A DNA stretch of 64,000 nt from Holophagales bacterium (GTDB taxonomy: Bacteria > Acidobacteriota > Thermoanaerobaculia > Multivoradales > Multivoraceae), in contig VXSP01000044.1 of assembly GCA_009837885.1 (NCBI GenBank), positions 123,961 to 187,960 on the forward strand, in the 5' to 3' direction. The notes below the pieces were generated by a model. It searched no databases. It was not told the DNA's origin and saw only the letters and a program-made list of their open reading frames with translations. Of this stretch, positions 22,025-30,070 are shown one piece after another (the first letter of the stretch is position 1; each line of letters opens with the position of its first letter). Position numbers and translations under genes: made by a program.

Positions 22025-23824
22025 TCAGTGGTCCTCGCCGCGGACTAGCGTTACGACCTGGTTGGCGGCAGCGCCGTCGAAGCTCTCCACCAGACCGTCG
22101 GGCCAGACGACATCGAAGCTCTCCACCGATTCGGCCGCGCCCAGGCCGAGGTGGGCCGTGGCGGGTCCGGCGGAGAGGTAGCTGCCGGGCGGCAGCGCGT
22201 GCAGGAGCCGCGGACCGTCCGGCGTACGGACCGTGATCCGGGCGCCGATCGCCTCGCGGTCGAGGCGGGGGTCGAACGCGCGGACCCGCAGCCAGTTCGC
22301 AACGGTCGGTTCGTCGCTGGCGGCGCCCGCGTCAATCGTCAGGTTGCGGAGAATCCGTGGCGCTCCGTCGAGGTTGGCGATCACGAGGTCGAGGTCGCCG
22401 TCCCGGTCCAGGTCGGCGGGTACGAGCGCCCGGCTGAGCCCGAGTTCGGTCCACGGCCGCTGGGCCGAAGCGTCGGCGAAGCGGCCTTCGTCGTTGACCA
22501 GGAGAAGGTTCGGTTCGGCGTACTCGGACCAGAACGCGGGAGGAGCGTCGACGCCACCGGGCGTAGCTAGCGCCGACGGCCGCCGCTTGACCGCTCCGTT
22601 CGCCACCGCGAGGTCGAGGTCGCCGTCGTTGTCGGCGTCGAAGAAGGCGGTGCCGAAGCCGGTCAGATCGAGGCTCGCCGCGCCGAGTTCGGTGTCGATC
22701 GTCGCGTCCTCGAAGCCGGGCAGCATGAGGTTGCGGTAGTAGGTGTTCGTCTCGGTGATCAGGTGGGTCACGAACAGGTCGAGGTCCAGGTCGAGGTCGG
22801 CGTCGCCGGTGGCGATGCCCATTCCTGCCTCGCTGTTGCCCCAGCGGTTGAACGCGGAGCCTTGCAGGACGCCGTCGTCCAGGAAACGCCCACCGCCCTG
22901 GTGGGTCCAGAGGTTGTTCGGGTCGGCGTCGTTCGCGACGTAGATGTCCACTTCGCCGTCGTGGTCGAAGTCCGCGGCGACGACACCGAGGCCGGCGTCT
23001 GCCACCGCGGTGATGCCGGCGGCGGCGCTGACGTCTTCGAACCCGTTACCGCCCAGGTTGTGGAGCAGGACGTCGCTCAGGCCCTCGAACTCGGTGGGGC
23101 CACAGAAGTCCCGCCTTCCGCCGTGCTGCGAGCAGACGCGCGCCGGGTCGAACGCGACGTAACGGGCAACGTAGAGGTCGAGGTAGCCGTCGCGGTCGTA
23201 GTCGAGCAGGGCGGCGGACGAGGACCAGCCGGGAACAGCCGCGTTCCAGGCCGCGGAGCGGTCAGCGAACACGCCCTTGCCGTCGTTGAGGAAGAGGCGG
23301 TCCGGCCCGACCCGGGTCACGTAGAGGTCGAGGTCGCCGTCGTTGTCCAGATCGCCGACGGCGCAGCCCATGCCGTCGCCCTCCAGTCCGGCGGCCGTCG
23401 TGGCGTCTGTGAAGTGGCCGGCGTCGTGCTGGACGTAGAAGCGGTTGCCGCCGGCCGCCGGGGCGACGACGTACAGGTCGAGGTCGCCATCACCGTCGGC
23501 GTCGAACACCGCCAGGCCGCCACCCATCACCGCCGGCATGGGGTAGGTCGAGTCCGTGCCGCTCGGCAAGACGTGGTCGATGCCGCTCTCGGCTGTCACG
23601 TCGACGAAGCGGACGGCGGGCGTGGCCTCCGGGCCGGCTCCCGGCGCTTCCGCCGGAGCCACACCGGAGTCGGGCGGCGCCGAACAGGCAGACGCGCTAG
23701 CCACAACCAGGCCCGCAACCCGGGCCGCGCGGTTCCGCGCCACTCGCGAACCGGGCCGAGCCCCCGCGGTTGGACGCCTGGATGACACGGTGCCGGGATG
23801 CGAGCGAGACGCCCGCTCTCCCAC
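22025..23824 (-). CDS. CRTAC1/ASPIC-UnbV family FG-GAP/VCBS repeat protein
   Basis: GGGLAVFDADGDGDLDLYVV, DLDNDGDLDLYVT, LDYDRDGYLDLYVARYVAFD repeats; GTG start chosen to avoid overlap with DUF1761 gene. Confidence 0.85.
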   Translation of the reverse strand: MGERASRSHPGTVSSRRPTAGARPGSRVARNRAARVAGLVVASASACSAPPDSGVAPAEAPGAGPEATPAVRFVDVTAESGIDHVLPSGTDSTYPMPAVMGGGLAVFDADGDGDLDLYVVAPAAGGNRFYVQHDAGHFTDATTAAGLEGDGMGCAVGDLDNDGDLDLYVTRVGPDRLFLNDGKGVFADRSAAWNAAVPGWSSSAALLDYDRDGYLDLYVARYVAFDPARVCSQHGGRRDFCGPTEFEGLSDVLLHNLGGNGFEDVSAAAGITAVADAGLGVVAADFDHDGEVDIYVANDADPNNLWTHQGGGRFLDDGVLQGSAFNRWGNSEAGMGIATGDADLDLDLDLFVTHLITETNTYYRNLMLPGFEDATIDTELGAASLDLTGFGTAFFDADNDGDLDLAVANGAVKRRPSALATPGGVDAPPAFWSEYAEPNLLLVNDEGRFADASAQRPWTELGLSRALVPADLDRDGDLDLVIANLDGAPRILRNLTIDAGAASDEPTVANWLRVRAFDPRLDREAIGARITVRTPDGPRLLHALPPGSYLSAGPATAHLGLGAAESVESFDVVWPDGLVESFDGAAANQVVTLVRGEDH

Positions 23825-23829
23825 AGGTG

Positions 23830-24237
23830 TTACTGCCAGGCCCCCTGGATCGCACCGACCATCGCAAGGCCGATCGTCATGTGGCCGGCGTTGATCAGCC
23901 AAAGCTTGAGCGATCGCTGCTCGAAGAGGTACTGGACGCCCATGAGCACCGAGGCGATGCCGAGACCCAGAAGCAGACCGACGTGGATGCCGACCATGTA
24001 GCCCCCGCCTCCCATGTCCATCATCACCATGCCGACGACGATGGCCGCGATCAACTCCAGGACGAACGAGCCGCCCATCGTCTTGACCATGTTCGACTCC
24101 GGCGGGTTCTCCATGTCGATGCCCATCTCGGCGGCCCACGCCTTGCCGAAGAGGAAGGAGTACCAGACGGCGCCGAAAGCGAAGAAGGCGACGGCGGACA
24201 CGACGACGGCAAGCCAGTTCAGGTCGGCAAAGTGCAT
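23830..24237 (-). CDS. DUF1761-family membrane protein
   Basis: MHFADLNWLAVVVSAVAFFAFGAVWYSFLFGKAWAAEMG and further TM helices. Confidence 0.8.
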   Translation of the reverse strand: MHFADLNWLAVVVSAVAFFAFGAVWYSFLFGKAWAAEMGIDMENPPESNMVKTMGGSFVLELIAAIVVGMVMMDMGGGGYMVGIHVGLLLGLGIASVLMGVQYLFEQRSLKLWLINAGHMTIGLAMVGAIQGAWQ

Positions 24238-24309
24238 ACGGAGGCTCCTTCTCGTTGGTAAGGGGGCGAGGTCAGTGTAGCGCCCAGGTGGGTGGCGACA
24301 TGGCCTGGG

Positions 24310-24783
24310 TTACTCCTCAGGCGCGCCGAAATGCTCGATCATGTAGTCGTCGTAGGGCCCGGCCAGGAAGTTCAGGAAGATCTCGTTGACCAGCTTGACC
24401 GCCTTGCCGGCGGCGTACTCGACGTCTCCGTCCAGGCTGCGGACCTCGATCGACACCTTCCCGCCCCGGTTCCGGCAGCGGCAGCTCACTTTCGACGCGT
24501 CGATCCGGCGGTGGGCAGGCAGGTCGTCGCTCGCGCGCTCGGCAACGAACCTGCGGAGTTCCCGATCCATCTCCGACGGATAGGGCACTCCGGGCAAGAG
24601 ATCGACGAACACCACCGCCCTGCGTCGCGGTTCGAACCGGAGCCGATGAGGTTCGGGAGCGTGCCAGAGGAAACGGCATTCGAGGTTCCCTTTGCGGTCC
24701 TCGCTTGTTCCGAACCCCCGGAAGATCCCCTTGTCGGCGTAGTTCCGCAGGCGCTTCAACACAGTTTCTCGCAACGGGGTCAT
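24310..24783 (-). CDS. Conserved-looking hypothetical protein
   Basis: Intact 157-aa ORF with plausible composition; no family recognised. Confidence 0.55.
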   Translation of the reverse strand: MTPLRETVLKRLRNYADKGIFRGFGTSEDRKGNLECRFLWHAPEPHRLRFEPRRRAVVFVDLLPGVPYPSEMDRELRRFVAERASDDLPAHRRIDASKVSCRCRNRGGKVSIEVRSLDGDVEYAAGKAVKLVNEIFLNFLAGPYDDYMIEHFGAPEE

Positions 24784-24866
24784 GTCAATTCACTAGTCCC
24801 CACGACGACCGGTCGTACGCAGTGCGGTCGCCGCTTCGCGGCGCGATTTCCCGGCGGCCTCCGGCC

Positions 24867-24895
24867 GCAGCGGGTCGGAAGACCCGCGCACCCAG
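24867..24895 (+). repeat. Dispersed hairpin repeat, copy B
   Basis: GCAGCGGGTCGGAAGACCCGCGCACCCAG: stem GCGGGTC/GACCCGC, loop GGAA, tail GCACCCAG. Confidence 0.65.
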
Positions 24896-24925
24896 AGCAC
24901 CGCTTCCGGCTCTCGGCGACGTCCA

Positions 24926-25103
24926 GCTGGCTCGGGGACGGGTGTGGAGGGTCCCAGCGGGCTAGAGCCAAGCGACTGCCCGAGACCTTGCATGAACCAC
25001 GGACAAGCCGGAGCGCAGGCGACCGAAGCGAACGCCCAACCTCACATCCACCAAGCGGGCGTGAGCGTCCGCTGGGACCCTCCACACCCGTCCACGAGCC
25101 AGC
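24926..25103. repeat. Inverted-repeat element: 34-bp arms (33/34 match), 110-bp interior
   Basis: Left GCTGGCTCGGGGACGGGTGTGGAGGGTCCCAGCG (24926-24959); right arm 25070-25103 is its reverse complement with one mismatch. Confidence 0.85.
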
Positions 25104-25118
25104 GGGTGCCCGCCACCG

Positions 25119-27110
25119 TCAGTGGTAGTAGGCCATGCAGCCGGGTTCGACCTTGCGGGGCAGGCCCGGCGGATACTCGTTGGTCCAGAACTCCTTGATG
25201 GCTTGGCAGTTGATGAGAGTGGAGACGCCGTCGTTGGCGGCCATCTCGTAGCTGCGGGGCAGCGCTTCGCGGAGCTGTTCGGGGGAGGTGACGTACTCGC
25301 CGCGAGCGCCGAGGCCTTCGGCGATCTTGTCGTAGCGCAGGTTCTCCTGGAAGAGATACATGTGCATCGACCGTGTGGCCCGGCGGGCCGATCCGTAGAC
25401 GCCCCAGGCGTTGTTGTTGTAGACGATCATGACCGCCGGGATCCGGTACTTCGCCAGGGTCTCGAACTCCATGCCGGAGTAGGCGATGCCGCCGTCGCCG
25501 GTGACGCCGAACACGGGCGCTCCGCGATACGGCTCCTGGGGACCGACGCCGTTCATCACCGCGGCCCCGGCGCCGACCGTGTAGCCGACGTCGGGTCCGA
25601 TCGCGCCGTACTGGTAGGCGCCGTTCAGGATCTGGCCCGGCCGGTGGGCGCGCAGCCAGCGCCGGGTGTAGCGGGCGATGCCGTAGCCGCCCGAGACCAC
25701 CGTCGTCTGTTCCTTCGGCAGGTCGCCGGAGTACAGGAAGTTCGAGAGTTCCTGCGCGATGACGGCCGGGTGAACCGTGTCGGTGGCCGCGCTGTGCTTC
25801 AGCCCGAGCTCGTACCACTCCGCGTTCTGCTTTTCGAACGCGTCGCGGGCGGTGGCGAGCTCGTCGCGCCAGGCCGGACGCGACGCCGCCGGCAGTGCCT
25901 CTGCGAGAGCCTCCAGGCCGCCACGGGCGCTGGCAACGAGTCCCAGATCGACCGGCAGGTTGCGGCCGATGTCCGCCGCGTCGGGGTCGATCCGGATCAC
26001 CTTGGCGTCCGGGTCGAAGGCGACTTCACCGACGCCGGGCATCGAGTACTGGCCGACGAAGATGACGAGGTCGGCCGAGAGCAGGGCATCCGGTCCGGTG
26101 CTCACCGACAGCGGATGGCTGTCCGGGAAGTGGCCGCGCATCGGCCCGGATTCGACGACTGCGATGTCCGCCCGCTCCGCCACCGTGCGCAGGACATCCC
26201 AGGCCCGGTCGTAGAACACGCCGGTCGAGGCGACGATGATCGGCCGCTCGGCCTTCCCGATCATCTCGACGACCTTCCCGGTGTCCGCCCTGGACGGGTG
26301 GGGCAGGGCCTCGGTGCGGTAGGCGTTCTTGTCGTGGTAGTAGAGCAGGTCGTCCGGCGACTCGAACTGGGCCCGCGCGACCTCACCGGTGAAGTCGAGG
26401 TGGACCGGCCGCGGCACGCCGGTGCGCAGGTGCCGGAAGGCGTAGGCGGCGTACTCGTAGACCCGGTTCGGGGTGATCAGCCGCTTGCCGTACTTCTTCA
26501 ACCCCACGGTGGTCGGTTGCTGGTAGCCGCGCTGGATGCCGCGTTCCGTGTCGTCACCGCCGACCGTCATGTTGCTCGCCAGCACGAGCAGCGGCGTGCG
26601 TGCGGCGTTCGCGGCGCCGATGTTCATGATCATGTTCGTGAACCCCGGGCCCTCGGTGCCCGAGCAGGCGGCGGCCTCGCCGGTGACCCGGATGAAGCCG
26701 TCGGCGGCGGCGCACATGCTGCCCTCGGTGCGGCCGCCGTAGGTGGGGATGCCCTCGGCGGCGATCGCGTTGATCACCTGGTAGTTGCCCGGCGCGCAGA
26801 AGAGCGCCTTGAGGCCCTCGTTGGCGCAGGCGCGGGCGAACACCTGGGCGCCGTTCATCGGGAACTCGGCCGGGTCGGGGGCCTCGTTGCGAGTGCGGGG
26901 GATCTCGTCGGGAACGCTGATCGGCCGGTCCTCGCGGTCGGCGGCGGCAGCTCGGGCCTGCTGCGCGAACAGGGCGGCGGCGCCGACGCCGGCAGCGCTC
27001 GTGGCGACGAAGCTGCGGCGGGAGACGCCGGAATCTGCCTTGGCGGCGGCAGGGTCCGCGGCGTCTTGCGCCGGAGAGGGCGTACGGGACGGGCGTTGCG
27101 GTTCGTTCAT
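25119..27110 (-). CDS. Tat-signal thiamine-pyrophosphate-dependent enzyme (acetolactate synthase/pyruvate oxidase superfamily)
   Basis: SRRSFVATSAAGVGAAALFAQQARA Tat signal; RTEGSMCAAADGFIRVTG (TPP-activating Glu); GDGGIAYSGMEFETLAKYRIPAVMIVYNNNAWG (TPP/Mg motif). Confidence 0.87.
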   Translation of the reverse strand: MNEPQRPSRTPSPAQDAADPAAAKADSGVSRRSFVATSAAGVGAAALFAQQARAAAADREDRPISVPDEIPRTRNEAPDPAEFPMNGAQVFARACANEGLKALFCAPGNYQVINAIAAEGIPTYGGRTEGSMCAAADGFIRVTGEAAACSGTEGPGFTNMIMNIGAANAARTPLLVLASNMTVGGDDTERGIQRGYQQPTTVGLKKYGKRLITPNRVYEYAAYAFRHLRTGVPRPVHLDFTGEVARAQFESPDDLLYYHDKNAYRTEALPHPSRADTGKVVEMIGKAERPIIVASTGVFYDRAWDVLRTVAERADIAVVESGPMRGHFPDSHPLSVSTGPDALLSADLVIFVGQYSMPGVGEVAFDPDAKVIRIDPDAADIGRNLPVDLGLVASARGGLEALAEALPAASRPAWRDELATARDAFEKQNAEWYELGLKHSAATDTVHPAVIAQELSNFLYSGDLPKEQTTVVSGGYGIARYTRRWLRAHRPGQILNGAYQYGAIGPDVGYTVGAGAAVMNGVGPQEPYRGAPVFGVTGDGGIAYSGMEFETLAKYRIPAVMIVYNNNAWGVYGSARRATRSMHMYLFQENLRYDKIAEGLGARGEYVTSPEQLREALPRSYEMAANDGVSTLINCQAIKEFWTNEYPPGLPRKVEPGCMAYYH

Positions 27111-27556
27111 GGTGGATTCTCCGGTTCAGCCGCCGCGCGGTACTCCTCGGGGCCGATGCTGCGCAGGTAGTGGACGAGTTCCCAGATCTCCGTGTCGTCG
27201 AGTTCGGCCTCGAAGGGCGGCATGTCGAGGCCGGCGCCGAACTTGGTGGCCCGGAAGAGGTCACCGTCGGTGGTCCCGAAGCGCCAGCGTTCGGGGTCGG
27301 TGAGGTCGGTGGCCTCGAAGTCAATGTTCTCGAGCGCGCGGCCGTCGAAGCCGTGGCAGATCTGGCAGTGGCGCAGGTAGTGGGTGCGACCTCTCTTCTC
27401 GGCGGCCTCGGTGTACGGCGTCGGGTTGACGGCCGGCACCGCCGGATCGTCCGCCGCGCCGGCGCCCTGGGACGCCTCGGACTGGCCGGCCGCGGCCGCG
27501 GCCAGGCCGAGCGACAGGAACGTCGCAAGGCGGAGCGCTCTGGTGGCTACTGTCAT
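27107..27556 (-). CDS. Exported c-type cytochrome (mono-heme)
   Basis: Signal peptide MTVATRALRLATFLSLGLAAAAAGQ; CQICH heme site; LDMPPFEAELDDTEIWELVHYLRSI; ATGA overlap with TPP enzyme gene. Confidence 0.88.
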   Translation of the reverse strand: MTVATRALRLATFLSLGLAAAAAGQSEASQGAGAADDPAVPAVNPTPYTEAAEKRGRTHYLRHCQICHGFDGRALENIDFEATDLTDPERWRFGTTDGDLFRATKFGAGLDMPPFEAELDDTEIWELVHYLRSIGPEEYRAAAEPENPP

Positions 27557-27586
27557 CGGGATGGCCCGGACAGTGTAACCGCGCCG

Positions 27587-27615
27587 GATGCCGGCGGGGC
27601 CGCCGGCGTACCCAG
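27587..27615 (+). repeat. Dispersed hairpin repeat, copy C
   Basis: GATGCCGGCGGGGCCGCCGGCGTACCCAG: stem GCCGGCG/CGCCGGC, loop GGGC. Confidence 0.6.
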
Positions 27616-27636
27616 TTTCCGGCGTGCCGGCTTCGG

Positions 27637-30018
27637 CTATTGCGCGGGAGCGGGAAGCAACTCGATCCTGGCTTCCGCGGCCTCGAGGATGGCGGGGCGG
27701 GTGTAGAGCAGGGGAAACGCCTCGTCGTTGGCCCAGGGTTCGAAAAGGTCGCGGTAGTGGGGGCTGCGCGGATCGCCGGACTGGCCGGGGTTGTTCATCG
27801 CCACGGAGGCGTCCCAATTGCCGACGTCGATGACCATGCGGAAGGAGGCGCCGGAGCGCTGGTTGAAGTCGTCGCCGTAGCTGGTGTTGCCGACCGTGTC
27901 GCCGGAGCCGCCGCGCTCGGCGGGGCCGACGTTGGCGAGTCGACGGATGTCGTCCGGGAGGTGCGCCGACATTGGATGCCGCAGTTCGATCTGGTGCAGG
28001 TCGCCCCAGCGCCAGGCGGCGGGATCCGGGCCCAGGCGCTCGCTGACGTCGACGTACGCGGCCCGCAGGCTGTCGAGGAGCGCTTCGTCGCGCGCCCGCC
28101 GCGGCCGGTCGCCGAGCCTCGGATCCATCTCTTCGAGCATCCGGAGCAGGTGCTCGTCCTGGACCGGGAGCGGGTCCTCGTCCGCCCCGAGGGCCGCCGC
28201 CATCCGCCGGCCGACCTCGGCTTCGAGGTGCCGTCGCCACCAGACTTCGAAGAGGGCGGCCGCGGCGCTGTCCGCGGCGAGCTCCGCGTTCCAGCCGCCC
28301 AGGAGCTCGAGCGCCGGCCCGGCTTCCGGTGTCGGACTTGCCCGGCCCAGCAGCGCGTGAAGGCGACGCGCGGGAATCGAGACGTAGTCGGTCTGGAGCC
28401 GGACGGCGCTCTCGACCGTCATTGCGTCCTTTGCGTCCAGCACTTCGCCGATCCGCTGCCGCCGGTACGGCCCGGCCCACTCCCAGCCCAGCGGCACGTC
28501 GTAGCCGGCGGGCAGGTTCATCTCGTTGGCGGTCGCCACCCAGCCGCGCTCCGGATTGAACTCGATCGGCAGTTCGTCCATGTCCCGGTAACCGCTCCAC
28601 TCGTAGCGGCCGTCGCCCGGCACCGGCAGCAGACCGTCCCAGTTCGGCCGGACCGGCGCCAGGCCGCCCGGTTTCCAGCCGATGTTGCCGCTCGTGTCGG
28701 CGTAGACCTGGTTCTCGGACGGCGTTCCCCAGCGGTTCATCGCCGCCAGGAACTGGTCCCAGTTGCGCGCCCGGATGTACTCGATCGATCCGAGGTAGGG
28801 CGCCATGCCGGGCTCGAGCCAGGCCGCGCGCAGACCGATCGCCAGATCCCGGTCGACGTCCCTGTAGAGCACGGGGCCATGGTGGGTGAAGCGAAGCTCC
28901 ACCGTGCGGGCGTCGCCGTCGCGAACGGGGATCGTCTCCTCGATCGTCTCCATCGGCAGCCAGTTGCCCCGGTGCTCGTAGAAGTCTGGTTCGCCGGGTT
29001 TCGTCTTGTAGATGTAGAGGTCTTCCTGGTCGATGCTGAAAATGGTCAGCCCGAAGGCGATCGTGCCGTTGTGTCCGATCGAGATGCCGGGCAGCGCGGG
29101 CTCGCCGGCACCGATCAGGTCGAGGTCCGGTGAACTGAGGTGGACGATGTAGCGGAGCGAGGGCACGGCCTGTGTGCGGTGCGGGTCGTTGGCGAGCAGT
29201 GGCCGGCCTGTGGCGGTACGTCGCGGCGAGATCGCCCAGTTGTTGCTGCCCTGGGATGCCGGGTCGACCTCGTCCTGAAAACCCTCCGGGAAAGAGCTGC
29301 CGAGGTCACCGAAGCGAACGCCGCGGGTGCCGAGCCGGTACAGGTCGAGTGCCTTGGGGGCCGCCCGGAAGGCGTCGAGATCGAGGCCTGCGGGTACGGC
29401 GAGCCGATGGTCCGGCTGGTACCGGTCACGGAGGGCCAGCGCCGCGGCTCCGTGCTCCGCCAGGAACCTCGCGCGGGAGAACTCGCTGGCGGCGTTTCGC
29501 AGCAGGCCATGGCTGCGGATCCGCGTCACCGCCTCCGGCGTCCAGTGCGACGGCTCGTAGCCCAGCGCCTCGAACTCCGGCGGCAGCAGCTCGCGACGCT
29601 CCAGCACCAGGTCGACGTAGGCGTTGACGCCTCGCGTCCAGGCGGTGACGATGCGCTTCGTGTCCGAGGCGTAGGCGAGCCACTCGGCGTGCATGTCGCT
29701 GCGGTAGAGCAGCAGCCGGGCGGCCTTGTCCTGCTCGACGAAGTGGGGCCCGAAGACCTCGGAGAGCGTCCCCTCGCCGCGCCGGCGCCAGAGGTCGATC
29801 TGCCACAGCCGGTCGCGGGCCGCGTTCCAGCCCTGGGCGAAGAACAGGTCGTCCTGGCCGCCGGCGAAGACGTGGGCGACGCCCCAGCGGTCGACCAGGA
29901 TCTCGACCGGCGCGTCGAGCCCCGGGACCTCGAAGCGGGTTGTCTCGATCTCCTGGGCAACCGTCGTCGAGGCGAGGAACAGGGCGAGCGCGGGGGCCGT
30001 CTGGCGGAGCTTGCGCAT
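27637..30018 (-). CDS. Penicillin acylase family protein (Ntn hydrolase)
   Basis: FAQGWNAARDRLWQIDLWRRRGEGTLSEVFG; autoprocessing site SQGSNNWAISPRRTATGRPLLANDPHR; signal peptide. Confidence 0.92.
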   Translation of the reverse strand: MRKLRQTAPALALFLASTTVAQEIETTRFEVPGLDAPVEILVDRWGVAHVFAGGQDDLFFAQGWNAARDRLWQIDLWRRRGEGTLSEVFGPHFVEQDKAARLLLYRSDMHAEWLAYASDTKRIVTAWTRGVNAYVDLVLERRELLPPEFEALGYEPSHWTPEAVTRIRSHGLLRNAASEFSRARFLAEHGAAALALRDRYQPDHRLAVPAGLDLDAFRAAPKALDLYRLGTRGVRFGDLGSSFPEGFQDEVDPASQGSNNWAISPRRTATGRPLLANDPHRTQAVPSLRYIVHLSSPDLDLIGAGEPALPGISIGHNGTIAFGLTIFSIDQEDLYIYKTKPGEPDFYEHRGNWLPMETIEETIPVRDGDARTVELRFTHHGPVLYRDVDRDLAIGLRAAWLEPGMAPYLGSIEYIRARNWDQFLAAMNRWGTPSENQVYADTSGNIGWKPGGLAPVRPNWDGLLPVPGDGRYEWSGYRDMDELPIEFNPERGWVATANEMNLPAGYDVPLGWEWAGPYRRQRIGEVLDAKDAMTVESAVRLQTDYVSIPARRLHALLGRASPTPEAGPALELLGGWNAELAADSAAAALFEVWWRRHLEAEVGRRMAAALGADEDPLPVQDEHLLRMLEEMDPRLGDRPRRARDEALLDSLRAAYVDVSERLGPDPAAWRWGDLHQIELRHPMSAHLPDDIRRLANVGPAERGGSGDTVGNTSYGDDFNQRSGASFRMVIDVGNWDASVAMNNPGQSGDPRSPHYRDLFEPWANDEAFPLLYTRPAILEAAEARIELLPAPAQ

Positions 30019-30070
30019 CTGCGAAAGCGCACGATACCAATGGGCCGCTCGGCTAAGCTCTTCGCCCGTG

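Noticed and set aside
22025-24139. Full 704-aa ORF for the UnbV-like gene
   Set aside because: The N-terminal ~105 residues are an antisense-frame shadow of the DUF1761 gene; start moved to GTG 23824.
24780-25085. 101-aa minus and overlapping plus ORFs in the 24.8-25.1 kb gap
   Set aside because: Both translate the inverted-repeat arms (WDPPHPS.SQ on either strand) and the hairpin repeat; better explained as a non-coding repeat element.
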